DNA of 64,000 nt from an uncultured Victivallis sp. (GCA_944389935.1 CALXOE010000007.1:1-64000); one strand, 5' to 3'; numbered from the stretch's first letter, positions 48,210 to 57,470 are shown. Program-made: numbers and translations. The notes: generated from the sequence alone by a model not told the origin.

Positions 48210-48989
48210 ATGGCATTGACGTACTACCAGATTCTCGGCGTCGACAGCCGGGCCGGTTTCGCCGAACTCAGGCGGGCCTACTACCGCCAGGCGAAGCGGT
48301 GTCATCCGGACCTCTTCCGGAATGCGCCGGACAAGACCCGGGAGTTCCAGGCGCTCGCACTCGCGTTCGATACGCTTTCCGACGCGGAAAAACGACGCAG
48401 ATATGACCGTTCGCTGCTCACCGACACCGAGCTGATCCGCCGCGATCGCACCCGGCCCGAAGAGCCGATGATGGATTCCGAGGCGGACGACATCCTCGAG
48501 GAACTGATCGTCGGCAACCGCACGCCGCCGGAGAGCTCGCTCGCGACGCTGCTGGCCGATCTGCGTAAAACCGAGATCTTCATGACCTACCGCGAGGGAC
48601 GCGACCACTTCCGTCACAACCGGTTCGAGAACGCGGAAACATGTTTTGCGCAGGTCGTTGCCGCGGCGCCGCAGAATATCGTATTCCGGATCAATCTTGC
48701 GCGCACGCTCGCCGCACGGAAGAAATTCGGCGCGGCCGCCCGCCACTACCGAGCCGCGATCGGAATCGGAAAACGACGCGTGCCGTGCCAGCGGCTTCTC
48801 CGCGTCCGCCGCGAACTCGAGGAGATCGAGCGCAGGCGACTTTCGCTCTTCGGATTCTTCCGGAGACTGTTTCATGAAACACCGGCACAGCTCGGCCCCG
48901 ACGAAGCCGACTTGATGATCGATGAGCTGAACCGCTCCCTCACGCGCGCGGCTCGAAATCTGCAACTGGAGAACCGCGATGAAAAATGA
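48210..48989 (+). CDS. J-domain protein with helical-repeat region
   Basis: 259 residues. N-terminal DnaJ domain (1-67) with HPD at 32-34 (CHPDLF), so it can stimulate DnaK. The remainder includes TPR-like helices (about 130-190, REGRDHFRHNRFENAETCFAQV) and a basic/arginine-rich tail. It lacks the G/F and zinc-finger regions of DnaJ. Overlaps the TtcA-like gene by 11 bases. Confidence 0.85.
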   Translation: MALTYYQILGVDSRAGFAELRRAYYRQAKRCHPDLFRNAPDKTREFQALALAFDTLSDAEKRRRYDRSLLTDTELIRRDRTRPEEPMMDSEADDILEELIVGNRTPPESSLATLLADLRKTEIFMTYREGRDHFRHNRFENAETCFAQVVAAAPQNIVFRINLARTLAARKKFGAAARHYRAAIGIGKRRVPCQRLLRVRRELEEIERRRLSLFGFFRRLFHETPAQLGPDEADLMIDELNRSLTRAARNLQLENRDEK

Positions 48990-49806
48990 TCCCGACCGCA
49001 CTCCCGCTTTCCGGGAACTCTGCCGCCTCGCCGGACAGGCCGTCGCCCGCTACCGCATGATCGGGGAGGGCGACCGGATTCTCGTCGGACTCTCGGGCGG
49101 CAAAGACAGTTTTCTGCTGCTGCATGTGCTGCATGCGCTGCGACGCCGGGCGCCGATCCGTTTTGAGATCGTTGCTGCGACGTTCGACCCCGGCTTCCCG
49201 GAATTCAATACGGCCGCCATCGCGCGATATTGCCGGGAACGGGAATGGGAACACCGTGTTGTCCGGCTCGACATCGCCGCCCTGCTTGAAGAGAAGCAGT
49301 TCAAGGCGACGCCCTGTATCCTCTGTTCCCGACTCCGGCGCGGGAAACTCTACGGCCTCGCCGGAGAAGAGCATTGCGGGAAACTCGCGCTCGGTCAGCA
49401 CTTCGACGATATCGCCGTCTCGTTTCTGATGAGTCTCTGCCGCGGGCAGGGACTCACCACGATGGGGCCGAACGTCGCAACCGGAACCGGAGAGCAGATC
49501 CGGGTTATCCGGCCGCTCGCACTCGCACCCGAGTCGCTGATTATCCGCTGCCGCGATGAACGCACCCTGCCCGACGCCGGAAAGTGCCGCTATGAGGAAG
49601 AGCTCGCCGACGGCGACCGCGCCTATTTCCGCCGGCTCCTCGACGAACTCGCCGAAAGAATCCCGAATCTGCGCAGCCAGATGTTGCGTTCCCTCGGCAA
49701 CGTCCGGGCAGAGCATCTGCTCGACCCCGCATTTCTCAACCTCGAAAAAACAGAAAAAAGGAAGCCGGATGCAGGGAAAACATCCGGCTCGGGAAAAAGG
49801 GAATAG
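48979..49806 (+). CDS. TtcA-like tRNA 2-thiolation enzyme
   Basis: 275 residues. PP-loop SGGKDS at about 39-44 and CILCSRLRRG, the second cysteine pair of the TtcA/TtuA group that holds an iron-sulfur cluster. The GQHFDDIAVSFLMSL motif matches TtcA. Expected to thiolate a tRNA base such as cytidine 32; assignment to a specific position is inference. Confidence 0.85.
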   Translation: MKNDPDRTPAFRELCRLAGQAVARYRMIGEGDRILVGLSGGKDSFLLLHVLHALRRRAPIRFEIVAATFDPGFPEFNTAAIARYCREREWEHRVVRLDIAALLEEKQFKATPCILCSRLRRGKLYGLAGEEHCGKLALGQHFDDIAVSFLMSLCRGQGLTTMGPNVATGTGEQIRVIRPLALAPESLIIRCRDERTLPDAGKCRYEEELADGDRAYFRRLLDELAERIPNLRSQMLRSLGNVRAEHLLDPAFLNLEKTEKRKPDAGKTSGSGKRE

Positions 49807-49810
49807 GGAA

Positions 49811-49842
49811 AGAAGTTTCCGGAAGTTCCGGACTTCTGTTAT
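49811..49842 (+). terminator. Weak terminator after the TtcA-like gene
   Basis: AGAAGT (49811-49816) pairs with ACTTCT (49832-49837), with an inner CCGGAA/TTCCGG helix, followed by only a short T-rich stretch. Confidence 0.4.
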
Positions 49843-49934
49843 TCAACATAATTCGCCGGAATCAGAAATCAAGCCACTTTGATAAAAAAACATCTATATT
49901 TTTATACTTTTTTTCGTTTTTGCGAAAAAACCGG

Positions 49935-49962
49935 TTGTCCGCGGACTCTTTCGGGCTATATT
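49935..49962 (+). promoter_or_regulatory. Predicted thioesterase promoter
   Basis: -35 TTGTCC (49935-49940), a 16-bp spacer and -10 TATATT (49957-49962), about 24 bases before the start codon. Confidence 0.5.
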
Positions 49963-49985
49963 AACCGGAAAAGAGGAGGTTGGAA

Positions 49986-50360
49986 ATGGCGGGAGAAAAA
50001 GGTGGAATGATCTTTCTCGGTTCGCGGCTCGTGAAAGTGCTCGATCTGGGCATAGGCGGGAATCTCTACGGGGGGCGGCTGCTCGAGATGGCGGCGGAAC
50101 AGGGGGCGATTCACGCGGCGCGGAGCACGGGGGAGGCGCATCTGGTCGGCTACCGTTTTTCGGAGTTTTACCTCACGCGCCCGGTCGTGGCGGGGGAGGT
50201 TCTCGACTTCTACGCGGAGGAGGTTCGCCGCGGAACATGCAGCGTGACGTTCTGGCTCGAGGCGCGGGTCGGAGACGAACGGGCGCTGCGGGGAGAATGT
50301 ACGTTCGTCGCGGTCGACGGGGAGGGGAAAAAGAAACCGCTCCGGAAAAGAGGAATATAA
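49986..50360 (+). CDS. Hotdog-fold acyl-CoA thioesterase (YciA-like)
   Basis: 124 residues, hotdog fold. Features are the central YGGRLLEMAAEQGAIHAAR helix with a catalytic-type acidic residue, and FYLTRPVVAGEVLDFYAEEVRRG. The family hydrolyses acyl-CoA esters; chain preference unknown. Start 49986 is six bases after GAGGAGG. A small unknown gene follows 71 bases downstream. Confidence 0.8.
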   Translation: MAGEKGGMIFLGSRLVKVLDLGIGGNLYGGRLLEMAAEQGAIHAARSTGEAHLVGYRFSEFYLTRPVVAGEVLDFYAEEVRRGTCSVTFWLEARVGDERALRGECTFVAVDGEGKKKPLRKRGI

Positions 50361-50431
50361 CCACCGGAGAAAGAACTGGATTTTTCCCGGAAAAGCGTTA
50401 TATTGTAGAAGAACGAAAGGAGTTTTCCCAG

Positions 50432-50677
50432 ATGACCGATGAAACGAACAACAATCCGGCGCTGCTGCTCGGGTTGGGGCTGGACGGCAAAGACGGCCAC
50501 CGCCGCATCACGAAAGGGGATAACTTCTGTCTGGTCGGCGGCTCCGAGGAGACGCACGAAAAGATGACTGAAACCGTCGTCAAATTCAACGAAAAGCTCT
50601 CGCGGCGCGGCAAGACGCTCGGCGAACTCTCCGGCGACGAATTCACCGACATGATCCGCGAAGCCTCCGGCAAGTGA
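50432..50677 (+). CDS. Small conserved-looking protein, unknown
   Basis: 81 residues, no membrane segment or signal peptide (MTDETNNNPALLLGLGLDGKDGHRR, GGSEETHEKMTETVVKFNEKL). AAAGGAG lies at 50416-50422, and a TATATT -10-like element near 50398, so the gene has its own expression signals. I do not recognise the family. Confidence 0.65.
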   Translation: MTDETNNNPALLLGLGLDGKDGHRRITKGDNFCLVGGSEETHEKMTETVVKFNEKLSRRGKTLGELSGDEFTDMIREASGK

Positions 50678-50697
50678 CCCATACGGACTCCGCCCCC

Positions 50698-51330
50698 TCA
50701 ATTCTCTTCACTGCGCGGCATGAATGAGAGCGTGGAACGCCAGTAAATTCCTCCCCGGGCGGCGGCGGAGTCGTCCGCCGTTGCCGCGCGCGCCTGAATC
50801 CGGGACGTTTTGCACGTTTCCTGATATTCGATCCACGCCACGGACACCGGATGAATCCGCCCGTCACCCCCCGAAAACAGAGACGAATTCGGAGCGCGGC
50901 ACCCCGCGGAATCCGAGCGCGGTAATGAATGCGGAGGTGGTTCCATCCGCGTGAAACTCCTGCCACTGCGCCTTGAGGATGCCCTCTATGACGCAATCAG
51001 AGGCCCGGTAAAAGGCGCTGCCGTGATGATTGGCGATGCTCTCCACCTCCCAGATTGAAATCCATCCGGCTCCGCACGCCTCCGGATCGGACGAAACAGG
51101 ACGGGGCTTCTGGTAAGCGGGGATCGCAAACAGCGGAGCCGGAGAAAAGTGAACGGAACGGAAAAACTCCTTACCGGCGAATTTCGCAAACGAAAATTCC
51201 GGAGCACGAAAGCCCCGGAGTCCCGGCGCACCATCGAGTCCGGAGAGCGAAAACCGGGGGAGGCAGCCGCATGGACAAGCGGTCCGCCCCCCTTCGCATC
51301 CGGAAATCCGTTTCACCGCGGACGCAATGC
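50698..51330 (-). pseudogene. Frameshifted gene of unknown function
   Basis: Between thrC and the small gene, protein-like sequence runs in two minus-strand frames. The upstream part (for example WISIWEVESIANHHG, ILKAQWQEFHADGTTSAF) ends at a TGA at 50864 right after a run of six G. The downstream part (GDGRIHPVSVAWIEYQET to the stop at 50698) continues in another frame. A one-base change in the G run joins them into one sensible reading. No clear start codon or ribosome site was found at the 5' end. Family not recognised. Confidence 0.4.
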
Positions 51331-51333
51331 CTG

Positions 51334-52818
51334 TCACTGAAGAAAGTTCCGAATAAAGAGCTTCATCCCCTCCTTTGAGACGCAGCCCTTGTGGAGCACG
51401 GGCAGATCTTTCAGCCCGGCCAACGGTTTCGGAACGGGGACTCCGGTCACTTCCGAGAGTTTCGCGACCATGCCAAATTCGTCCGCAGGCAGTTCGCCGG
51501 GCTGAATTGCGGGCAGCACCGCCGCCGCGAATTTGAACGGCGAAGCGGTCGAGGCGAGCACGCACGGGGTCGCATCTCCGGTTTCACGGCGATACTGCTT
51601 GTAAACGTTCAGCGCCACGGCGGTGTGCGGGTCGCAGAGATAGTGGTATTTCCGGTAAATTTCACCGATGGTTGCGGCAGTTCCGGCATCGTCGCAGAAG
51701 CCGCCGAAGAACTCCGACTGAAGTTTTTCACGCGCCGCGTCGGAGATGGAGTAACGTCCGTTCCGCGCGAGCTCCTCCATCAATCCGGCGACGGCGGAAG
51801 TGTCTCCGCCGTAGAGCAGAGAAAGCATCCGTTCGAGGTTCGACGAGATGAGGATGTCCATCGACGGGCTGGTCGTCGTGTAGAACGGCCGGTTGCGGTC
51901 GTAGACGCCGGTGCGGATGAAATCCGTGAGGATGTTGTTCCGGTTCGAGGCGCAGATCAGCCGCGCGATCGGGATGCCCATTTCGCGCGCGTAGACCGCC
52001 GCGAGGATGTTGCCGAAGTTGCCGGTCGGAACTGCGACATTGAAAGCCTCTCCCTTGCGCAGTTTCCCCTGCCGGATCAGGTCGCAGTAAGCCGACACGT
52101 AGTAGACGATCTGCGGCACGAGCCGCCCGAAGTTGATGGAGTTCGCCGAGGAGAACTCCATATTGTGCGCGTTCAGATACTCTTTCATCTCACGGTCGGC
52201 GAAGATTTTCTTGACGCCGTTCTGGGCGTCATCGAAATTCCCCTCGATCGCGCAGACGGCGACGTTGCCGCCCTGTTGCGTGACCATCTGGAGTTTTTGC
52301 ATGGCGCTCACGCCGTTCTGCGGGTAAAAGACGATGATCTTCGTGCCGGGCACGTCGGCGAATCCGTCGAGCGCGGCCTTGCCGGTGTCGCCGGAGGTGG
52401 CAGTGAGGATCACCATCGTGCGGCCGGGGGCGGCTTTCCGGGCGGAGATCGTCAGGAGATGCGGCAGAAGCTGCAGCGCCATGTCCTTGAAAGCGCAGGT
52501 TGGTCCGTGCCAGAGTTCGAGGACGTTCAACCCCGGGGCGACTTCGACGATCGGCGCGGGATTTTCCGAATCGAACGTGCCGGTGTAGGCGGCCTCGACG
52601 CCGCGGGCGATCTCGTCGGCGGAGAAGTCGGTCAGATAAAGTGCGAGCACTTCGCGGGCGCGCGCCTTGTAATCCATATCGATCATCCGGTCGATGAGTT
52701 CGCCGGAGATCTTCGGGAACTCGGACGGGATGAAGAGCCCGCCGTCCTCGGCGAGCCCTCTGGCGATGGCCTGGGCGGAAGTGACGTTCCGCGGGCTTCT
52801 GGTGCTGGTGAAATACAT
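51334..52818 (-). CDS. thrC: Threonine synthase
   Basis: 494 residues, PLP enzyme that makes threonine from O-phosphohomoserine. The PLP lysine is in TCAFKDMALQ, the phosphate-binding loop is TSGDTGKAAL, and PTGNFGNILAAVYA is typical. The length matches the longer bacterial type. Start 52818 (MYFTSTRSP) is preferred over upstream codons by similarity and by GGATGGAG upstream. Confidence 0.95.
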   Translation of the reverse strand: MYFTSTRSPRNVTSAQAIARGLAEDGGLFIPSEFPKISGELIDRMIDMDYKARAREVLALYLTDFSADEIARGVEAAYTGTFDSENPAPIVEVAPGLNVLELWHGPTCAFKDMALQLLPHLLTISARKAAPGRTMVILTATSGDTGKAALDGFADVPGTKIIVFYPQNGVSAMQKLQMVTQQGGNVAVCAIEGNFDDAQNGVKKIFADREMKEYLNAHNMEFSSANSINFGRLVPQIVYYVSAYCDLIRQGKLRKGEAFNVAVPTGNFGNILAAVYAREMGIPIARLICASNRNNILTDFIRTGVYDRNRPFYTTTSPSMDILISSNLERMLSLLYGGDTSAVAGLMEELARNGRYSISDAAREKLQSEFFGGFCDDAGTAATIGEIYRKYHYLCDPHTAVALNVYKQYRRETGDATPCVLASTASPFKFAAAVLPAIQPGELPADEFGMVAKLSEVTGVPVPKPLAGLKDLPVLHKGCVSKEGMKLFIRNFLQ

Positions 52819-52951
52819 GATAGGATGCTCCATCCGTTCTAAATGGTTTTCAATTAGTTCCACTCAGAGTATAATGTACACCGGAACGTCCGTTTTTTCC
52901 AGTGGCTTCGGCGTTTTGCCGAAGAACGAGCTTGATGGAGCGGTGTTGCAC

Positions 52952-53782
52952 TCAGACGATGTCAAACATCAGTCTGCCGAGTTCGAGAGCGTACTTCAAC
53001 TTCAGCTTCCGGATTGCGGGAGTCGGACAGTTGCGCTCCCCGGGAACTTCAAAGTTGAAGAGACCGCGATAGGAGGAACTTTTGAGTTTTCTCATGAACG
53101 CGATCCAGTTCACGCTGCCGCGGCCGCAGGGGAACATGTGGTGATCGGCATTGCCGAGGTTGTCGGCGATATGGAGGGCGATGAGTTTGTCGCCCGCCTG
53201 GTCGATAAAGGCGGCGGGATCCCCCTGAACCAGATTCAGATGGCCGGTATCGAGGCAAATGCCCAGCTCCGGACGGTCCACTTTCGCGATGATTCGCAGG
53301 AGATCTGCGGCAGACTGCGTCAGACGGGAGAGATTTTCGATGGCGATCCGGATTCTGCTTCCGGCGATAGAGCGACACAGCGTGGAGAGGGATTCCACAT
53401 TCAGCGTCTCTGCCGCCTCCGGGGTCATCTCCCCCGTAAAAACGGCCTTGCCGCCGCAATGGAGGACCGCCGCCCGGACGCCGATGCGTTCGTAGACTTC
53501 GAGTTCTTTTTTCAGGAAGTCGAGGAAAGCGCGCCGCGTGGCCGGGTCGGGATGGGCGATGTCGGCGGTCAAATGGAGATGGCCCTGCTCCAGTGCAATG
53601 CCGTGATCGGCGGTGAATCTCGCGAATTCGTCCGCGGCGTAGAGCGGATCGGGCTGATCCATCAAAATCTTGCCGTGTTCATCGGAAAACTCCGCATACC
53701 GGTAGCCGCACTCGGCCAGCGTTGCAATCGCATTTTCGGGGGTCTCCTCCACAAGGAAAGCGGTCCACATCGAGATTTTCAT
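52952..53782 (-). CDS. Sugar phosphate isomerase/epimerase family (TIM barrel)
   Basis: 276 residues with the AP-endonuclease-2-like TIM barrel of xylose-isomerase-like epimerases. Metal ligands are likely E149 in RIAIENLS, D177/H180 in CLDTGHLNL, H204 in LHIADN and E246 in FNFEVPG. The substrate is probably a sugar, keto-sugar or inosose; not assignable further. A GAAAGG site and leader hairpin lie just upstream. Confidence 0.82.
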   Translation of the reverse strand: MKISMWTAFLVEETPENAIATLAECGYRYAEFSDEHGKILMDQPDPLYAADEFARFTADHGIALEQGHLHLTADIAHPDPATRRAFLDFLKKELEVYERIGVRAAVLHCGGKAVFTGEMTPEAAETLNVESLSTLCRSIAGSRIRIAIENLSRLTQSAADLLRIIAKVDRPELGICLDTGHLNLVQGDPAAFIDQAGDKLIALHIADNLGNADHHMFPCGRGSVNWIAFMRKLKSSSYRGLFNFEVPGERNCPTPAIRKLKLKYALELGRLMFDIV

Positions 53783-53798
53783 AGTCGCACCTTTCGGA

Positions 53799-53824
53799 AA
53801 GCCGCGGAGAAGCAGTCGCGGCTT
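53799..53824 (-). repeat. Inverted repeat in the epimerase leader
   Basis: AAGCCGCG and CGCGGCTT (8 bp each) flank a 10-base loop just upstream of the ribosome site. It could affect initiation; no riboswitch family recognised. Confidence 0.55.
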
Positions 53825-53967
53825 GCTGTTTTTCCGGGATAAATCTACCTTTTTGATTACGGTATCGCCGTTCCCGGAATTTTCAAGAAAACCGGCGACG
53901 ATTTTCCGGAATTCCCCCGGTTGCGCTCCCCTCTATCGGATTTTACACGGCGGGGAACGCGGCGGGA

Positions 53968-54817
53968 TCACTGCTCGGCTGCGCTTTCCGATATACGCCC
54001 TTTGCCGGTGGTGAAGGTGTAGTGATAGGCCTTCAGCACGCCCCCCGCCTCGGAAGTGAATCCCCAATATGGCGGGGAGTTCAAATAGAGATTATAAGTA
54101 CACTCCGGGCGCAGGCGAACCGGTACGGTGATGACGGTCTGTTCCTTGTTGTACGAGGGCCTGCCGACGAATTCCGGGAAATCAACATCGCTTTTCTGGC
54201 AGAAAGACCAGCTGGTCGGATTCATCCGGCGGTCGAAAGTCACTTTGATCTCCTTGAGATTCGGATCGACATTCGTCGCGCCGTTGGCGGGTTCGACCGA
54301 GACGACGTGCGGGGCATTCGCGGCTTGCTTCTCATCGCGGAGCTGACGCAGAAGCTCTCCTGTCAATTCCAACATTTTTTCCGAAATCGGGCACTCCAGC
54401 AAAAAAGCATTTACGCCATCCACCTTGACGATCGAGGTGTTCAGCGTCTGCGAGATGAACTCGCTTGTCGCCGTCCTTCTCCGGAGAGACGGAGACGGCG
54501 GACGCCGTTCCGGACGGCGCAGTTTGCACGTCAGGCGCCTCCGCCGCCGGGGCCGCCTCTTCCGGTTCGGGAGGCGGCAATGCGACACTCCACACCGGCA
54601 GCTCGACATGACGAACCGGAAGCGGCGTCGAGGCGCGGAGCACGGCGAGCTGCTCGAACGGCAGCAGAATCAGCAGCAGCGCCGCCAGATACAACCACCG
54701 CCCGCCCGCAAAGATGAGCCGCCGGCGGCAGCAGAGTTCAATCAGCCACAGCAGCCCGACGACGACCGCGCCGCGCAGAATCGAGTTTGCGAGATAGCCG
54801 AAGAGGAGTTCACTCAT
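53968..54817 (-). pseudogene. BlaR1-like M56 protein remnant, frameshifted
   Basis: The 5' part (from 54817) has two membrane helices as in the BlaR1/MecR1 (M56) N-terminus (ILRGAVVVGLLWLIELCC, LYLAALLLILLPFEQL) and then a Pro/Ala-rich stretch; its frame runs on to 54332 as nonsense. The 3' part, in another frame, is sensible (FISQTLNTSIVKVDGVNAF, then PANGATNVDPNLKEIKVTFDR, an Ig-like/Big_5 domain) to 53968. The switch lies near 54445-54480. The zinc-protease HExxH region and remaining helices are missing, so internal sequence was lost as well as the frame. It overlaps blaI by 8 bases, the normal BlaI-BlaR order. Confidence 0.7.
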
Positions 54818-55184
54818 GTTTCAGCTCCTCGATCGTCCGTTCGAGTTCCTCGATCTCCTCCGGCGAAAGTTCTCCGCTGCGAACGAAGAACGACAGCATC
54901 GCCCCCGGCGCCCCGTCGAACATCGTATCCATGAAACGGCGGACGGAGGATTTCAACACGGCAGCACGCTCGATCAGCGGCTCGTACAGATAGCTGCGGC
55001 GGCTGCCGCTCCGGCGGACGAACTGCTTTTTGACCAGCCGCCCGAGCAACGTCTTGACCGTCACCGCCTCCCACGGCATGACGCGCCGCACGTTGCCGAC
55101 GATCTCCGGGAGCGTCTGCGGCGAACGCTCCCACAGCACCTTCATAATCTCAAGTTCACTCTCCGGAATCCGTATCTCTTCCAT
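54810..55184 (-). CDS. BlaI/MecI/CopY family repressor
   Basis: 124 residues. Winged helix (about 1-75: SELEIMKVLWERSPQTLPEIV, AVTVKTLLGRLVKKQFV) and C-terminal dimerization helices. It normally represses its own gene and is inactivated by its BlaR1-type protease partner; that partner is broken here. Operator at 55208-55231. Confidence 0.9.
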   Translation of the reverse strand: MEEIRIPESELEIMKVLWERSPQTLPEIVGNVRRVMPWEAVTVKTLLGRLVKKQFVRRSGSRRSYLYEPLIERAAVLKSSVRRFMDTMFDGAPGAMLSFFVRSGELSPEEIEELERTIEELKHE

Positions 55185-55207
55185 CGCGGAACACCTCCCT
55201 CTGATTC

Positions 55208-55231
55208 TATAAGTTACACGAGTAATCTATA
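55208..55231 (-). promoter_or_regulatory. BlaI-type operator/promoter
   Basis: Dyad TATAagTTAC-ACGA-GTAAtcTATA centred at about 55219.5, about 24 bases upstream of the repressor start and containing a TATAGA-type -10 on the minus strand. Confidence 0.55.
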
Positions 55232-55239
55232 AAATCACC

Positions 55240-55280
55240 CCCCTCCGCCAGAAAAAACGGAATTTTTGCCGGCGGAGGGG
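55240..55280 (-). terminator. Inverted repeat after the beta-helix gene
   Basis: Perfect 10-bp CCCCTCCGCC (55240-55249) / GGCGGAGGGG (55271-55280), 21-base loop, with only a weak T stretch downstream (TGATTTTA). Probably the end of the glycan operon. Confidence 0.5.
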
Positions 55281-55299
55281 ACAAGAGATGCGTCAGGAT

Positions 55300-57144
55300 T
55301 CAGTTACCGGGACATCCGGGACCAGTGTAGATGAGCGTTCTGCAACGATGTCCGGGATCGTTCAGGCGGTTGTCCGGACATTCGATCGCCTCGCTGCTGA
55401 GAAACAAAATCGCGCTGTGCATTTCGCGCAGCCGGGAACTCTCCTCTTCGGAAAGCGGCCGCCCGAAAAAGTCCAGTCGGCGGCTGATGTCCAGATTTCC
55501 AAACGCAGCCGGATTCGAAAAAGGGCGGTTGATCCGGTTGTTTGAAACCCGGGGATTGCGGCTGTTGAAAACCGCAATGGCCGGACCAGCGTTGCAGTTG
55601 CTGATTTCATTGTCGGCAATCGTGATCTTTTCAGTGTTGATGGTCGGCGTAATCCGGTCGGACGGCGGAGCACAGCAGCCGCACATGACCAGAATCGCCG
55701 CAATCGCGGTGTGACCGAAAGCACAGTCATTCAGACGGTTTCCCCGGATGACGATGTTTCGCGGCATCGGCCCCTCCAGCCAGAAAAATTCCGGTTTGAG
55801 GATGATTCCGTTGAGGGCAATGCGCTCAATGCAGTTTCCTTCGATCCGGCAGTCGGCGGCTTTGAGCAGAATGCCCCGCACATGACAGTCGTGCAGATGG
55901 TTGTTCCGGAGTATCGCTCCGGAGCCGCAGCTGCCGTAACTGCAGGCGAAGTCGCCGGATTCGATGTCTACCGGACGGTCGAGCCGGATGCGGCAGAACG
56001 ATCCGCCGGGAAAACTCTGCAGTTCGATCCCGAACTTCCGCTTGTAAAGCTCCTTGATGCAACGCAACCCCTCCTCTTCGCTCCCGACCGTCTCCCGGCT
56101 GGAAACAACCACGGCCCGGCACTTCTCCACCCCCCGTGGCGCAGAGAAGAAAAAGAGCTCCGTTCCATCCGGCAGATCGGTTCCGAACGGCGTGACGATC
56201 AGAAGTTCGTCTTTTGCGAGCGGTTCCACCACGACGTGAAAATAGCCGTGTATATTGACGAGATCATCCATCGCCCAGGAGAATTCGCACGCCTCAATCA
56301 ACGGCCCGCGGTGCTGATTCATCGAGTGGAAGCAGTCCGCGGCCGAGGCCAGAAGCCGATCTGTTCCGGGACGCCGGATCAACCGGCAGCGACGATAGGT
56401 GTTCCCCCCGCCGCCATGGCCGGTCTCATAAAAAGCAAAACCCGGCGACGCATAGATCGTGATCGCTTCAAACTCCATGTTTTCGCAACTGTCGACCAGC
56501 AGCATACCGCCTTCATGGCGCATTCCCAGCACGATACGGTCGCCGGGACGGGGCGTCCGAAGCTGGTAGCGCCAGTGGCGGGCGACCGGTTCCGATACCG
56601 GAACCAGCAGATTGCCCGCCGCGTCGAAAGAGAGTGTTTCCCGAGGAACAATGAAGTCGAGATTGTCGATCTCATGCTCGCCCGCCGCATCGAGAAACAT
56701 CAGCCGGAAGTGATCCTGATCCCGCTGTCCGTGAAAACGGCGGACAAAGTACTCTTCCAGCCGGATCACCAGCCGAACATCTCCGACGTCAAGCAGAGTT
56801 CCCTGCAGAAACGGCAACTCCTCCATGTCGAGGGCGAGGCCGGAAAGCCGGACGTTGCGGCAGTTGCGGAAATGTACGCCCGCCGTGACTTCGGAGGAAA
56901 ACCAGAAGGTCGCGCCCTCCGCTTCCAGAGAGATGTCCCGCAGGTTTTCCAGCAATATTCCCTCCCGGCCCGGAAAACGGTAGTCGCCGGGCGGAATGCG
57001 GACCATGCCGGAGCCGTTCCGCCCGGCGCGCCTGATCCGTTCCAGCACTTCGCGCCCGGCGGCGGCCCGGCGCTCTTTTTCGCCTTCATCCCACGCGGAA
57101 ACCTCCGCAGGAAACAATTGTGATATGGTGATCGTTTTCTTCAT
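55300..57144 (-). CDS. Right-handed beta-helix protein, GH110-like
   Basis: 614 residues with right-handed parallel beta-helix repeats over most of the length (VRIPPGDYRF, ENMEFEAITIYASPGFAFYE, GAILRNNHLHDCHVRGILLK, KITIADNEISNCNAGPAIAVFNS). The acidic cluster in SWAMDDLVNIHG is of the type seen in GH110 alpha-1,3-galactosidases. No signal peptide at the assigned start (57144), which also lacks a good ribosome site. Last gene of the glycan operon. Substrate inference (alpha-galactosides) is tentative. Confidence 0.7.
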   Translation of the reverse strand: MKKTITISQLFPAEVSAWDEGEKERRAAAGREVLERIRRAGRNGSGMVRIPPGDYRFPGREGILLENLRDISLEAEGATFWFSSEVTAGVHFRNCRNVRLSGLALDMEELPFLQGTLLDVGDVRLVIRLEEYFVRRFHGQRDQDHFRLMFLDAAGEHEIDNLDFIVPRETLSFDAAGNLLVPVSEPVARHWRYQLRTPRPGDRIVLGMRHEGGMLLVDSCENMEFEAITIYASPGFAFYETGHGGGGNTYRRCRLIRRPGTDRLLASAADCFHSMNQHRGPLIEACEFSWAMDDLVNIHGYFHVVVEPLAKDELLIVTPFGTDLPDGTELFFFSAPRGVEKCRAVVVSSRETVGSEEEGLRCIKELYKRKFGIELQSFPGGSFCRIRLDRPVDIESGDFACSYGSCGSGAILRNNHLHDCHVRGILLKAADCRIEGNCIERIALNGIILKPEFFWLEGPMPRNIVIRGNRLNDCAFGHTAIAAILVMCGCCAPPSDRITPTINTEKITIADNEISNCNAGPAIAVFNSRNPRVSNNRINRPFSNPAAFGNLDISRRLDFFGRPLSEEESSRLREMHSAILFLSSEAIECPDNRLNDPGHRCRTLIYTGPGCPGN

Positions 57145-57222
57145 GGATCGGTGATGCTTTTCCCGGCATATTTTCCTGCTGCCGTATTATCGTACAGATT
57201 CGTATTGGGCGGAACCGGCCGC

Positions 57223-57420
57223 TTACAAGGAGTCCACGTATTCGAGGACGCTCCCCATCGGACTCCAGAAGGGATACCACGCTTCGCCCTTCCAGACCTC
57301 CCTACGGGCGTATTTGGCCGCGGAACCGTCTGCCCGGACCATGGTGCTGAAGTCGGAATGGTGATCCGGATCGTAGTTCATGATCGTCCCGGAACAACAT
57401 CCGTGTAAAGAGAGTTCTTT
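57223..57420 (-). pseudogene. C-terminal relic of an H-X9-DG protein
   Basis: A 65-codon frame without its own start, opened by a TGA at 57421-57423, reads GTIMNYDPDHHSDFSTMVRADG and then AKYARREVW, to a TAA at 57223-57225. HSDFSTMVRADG is an H-X9-DG motif. It does not continue the neighbouring pseudopilin, which has its own H-X9-DG and stop. This appears to be the remaining tail of a second family member. Confidence 0.65.
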
Positions 57421-57470
57421 TCATGCTTTTCCTTGTTTTATTCACCAGAGAATATGTTTTCCGGTGAAAT

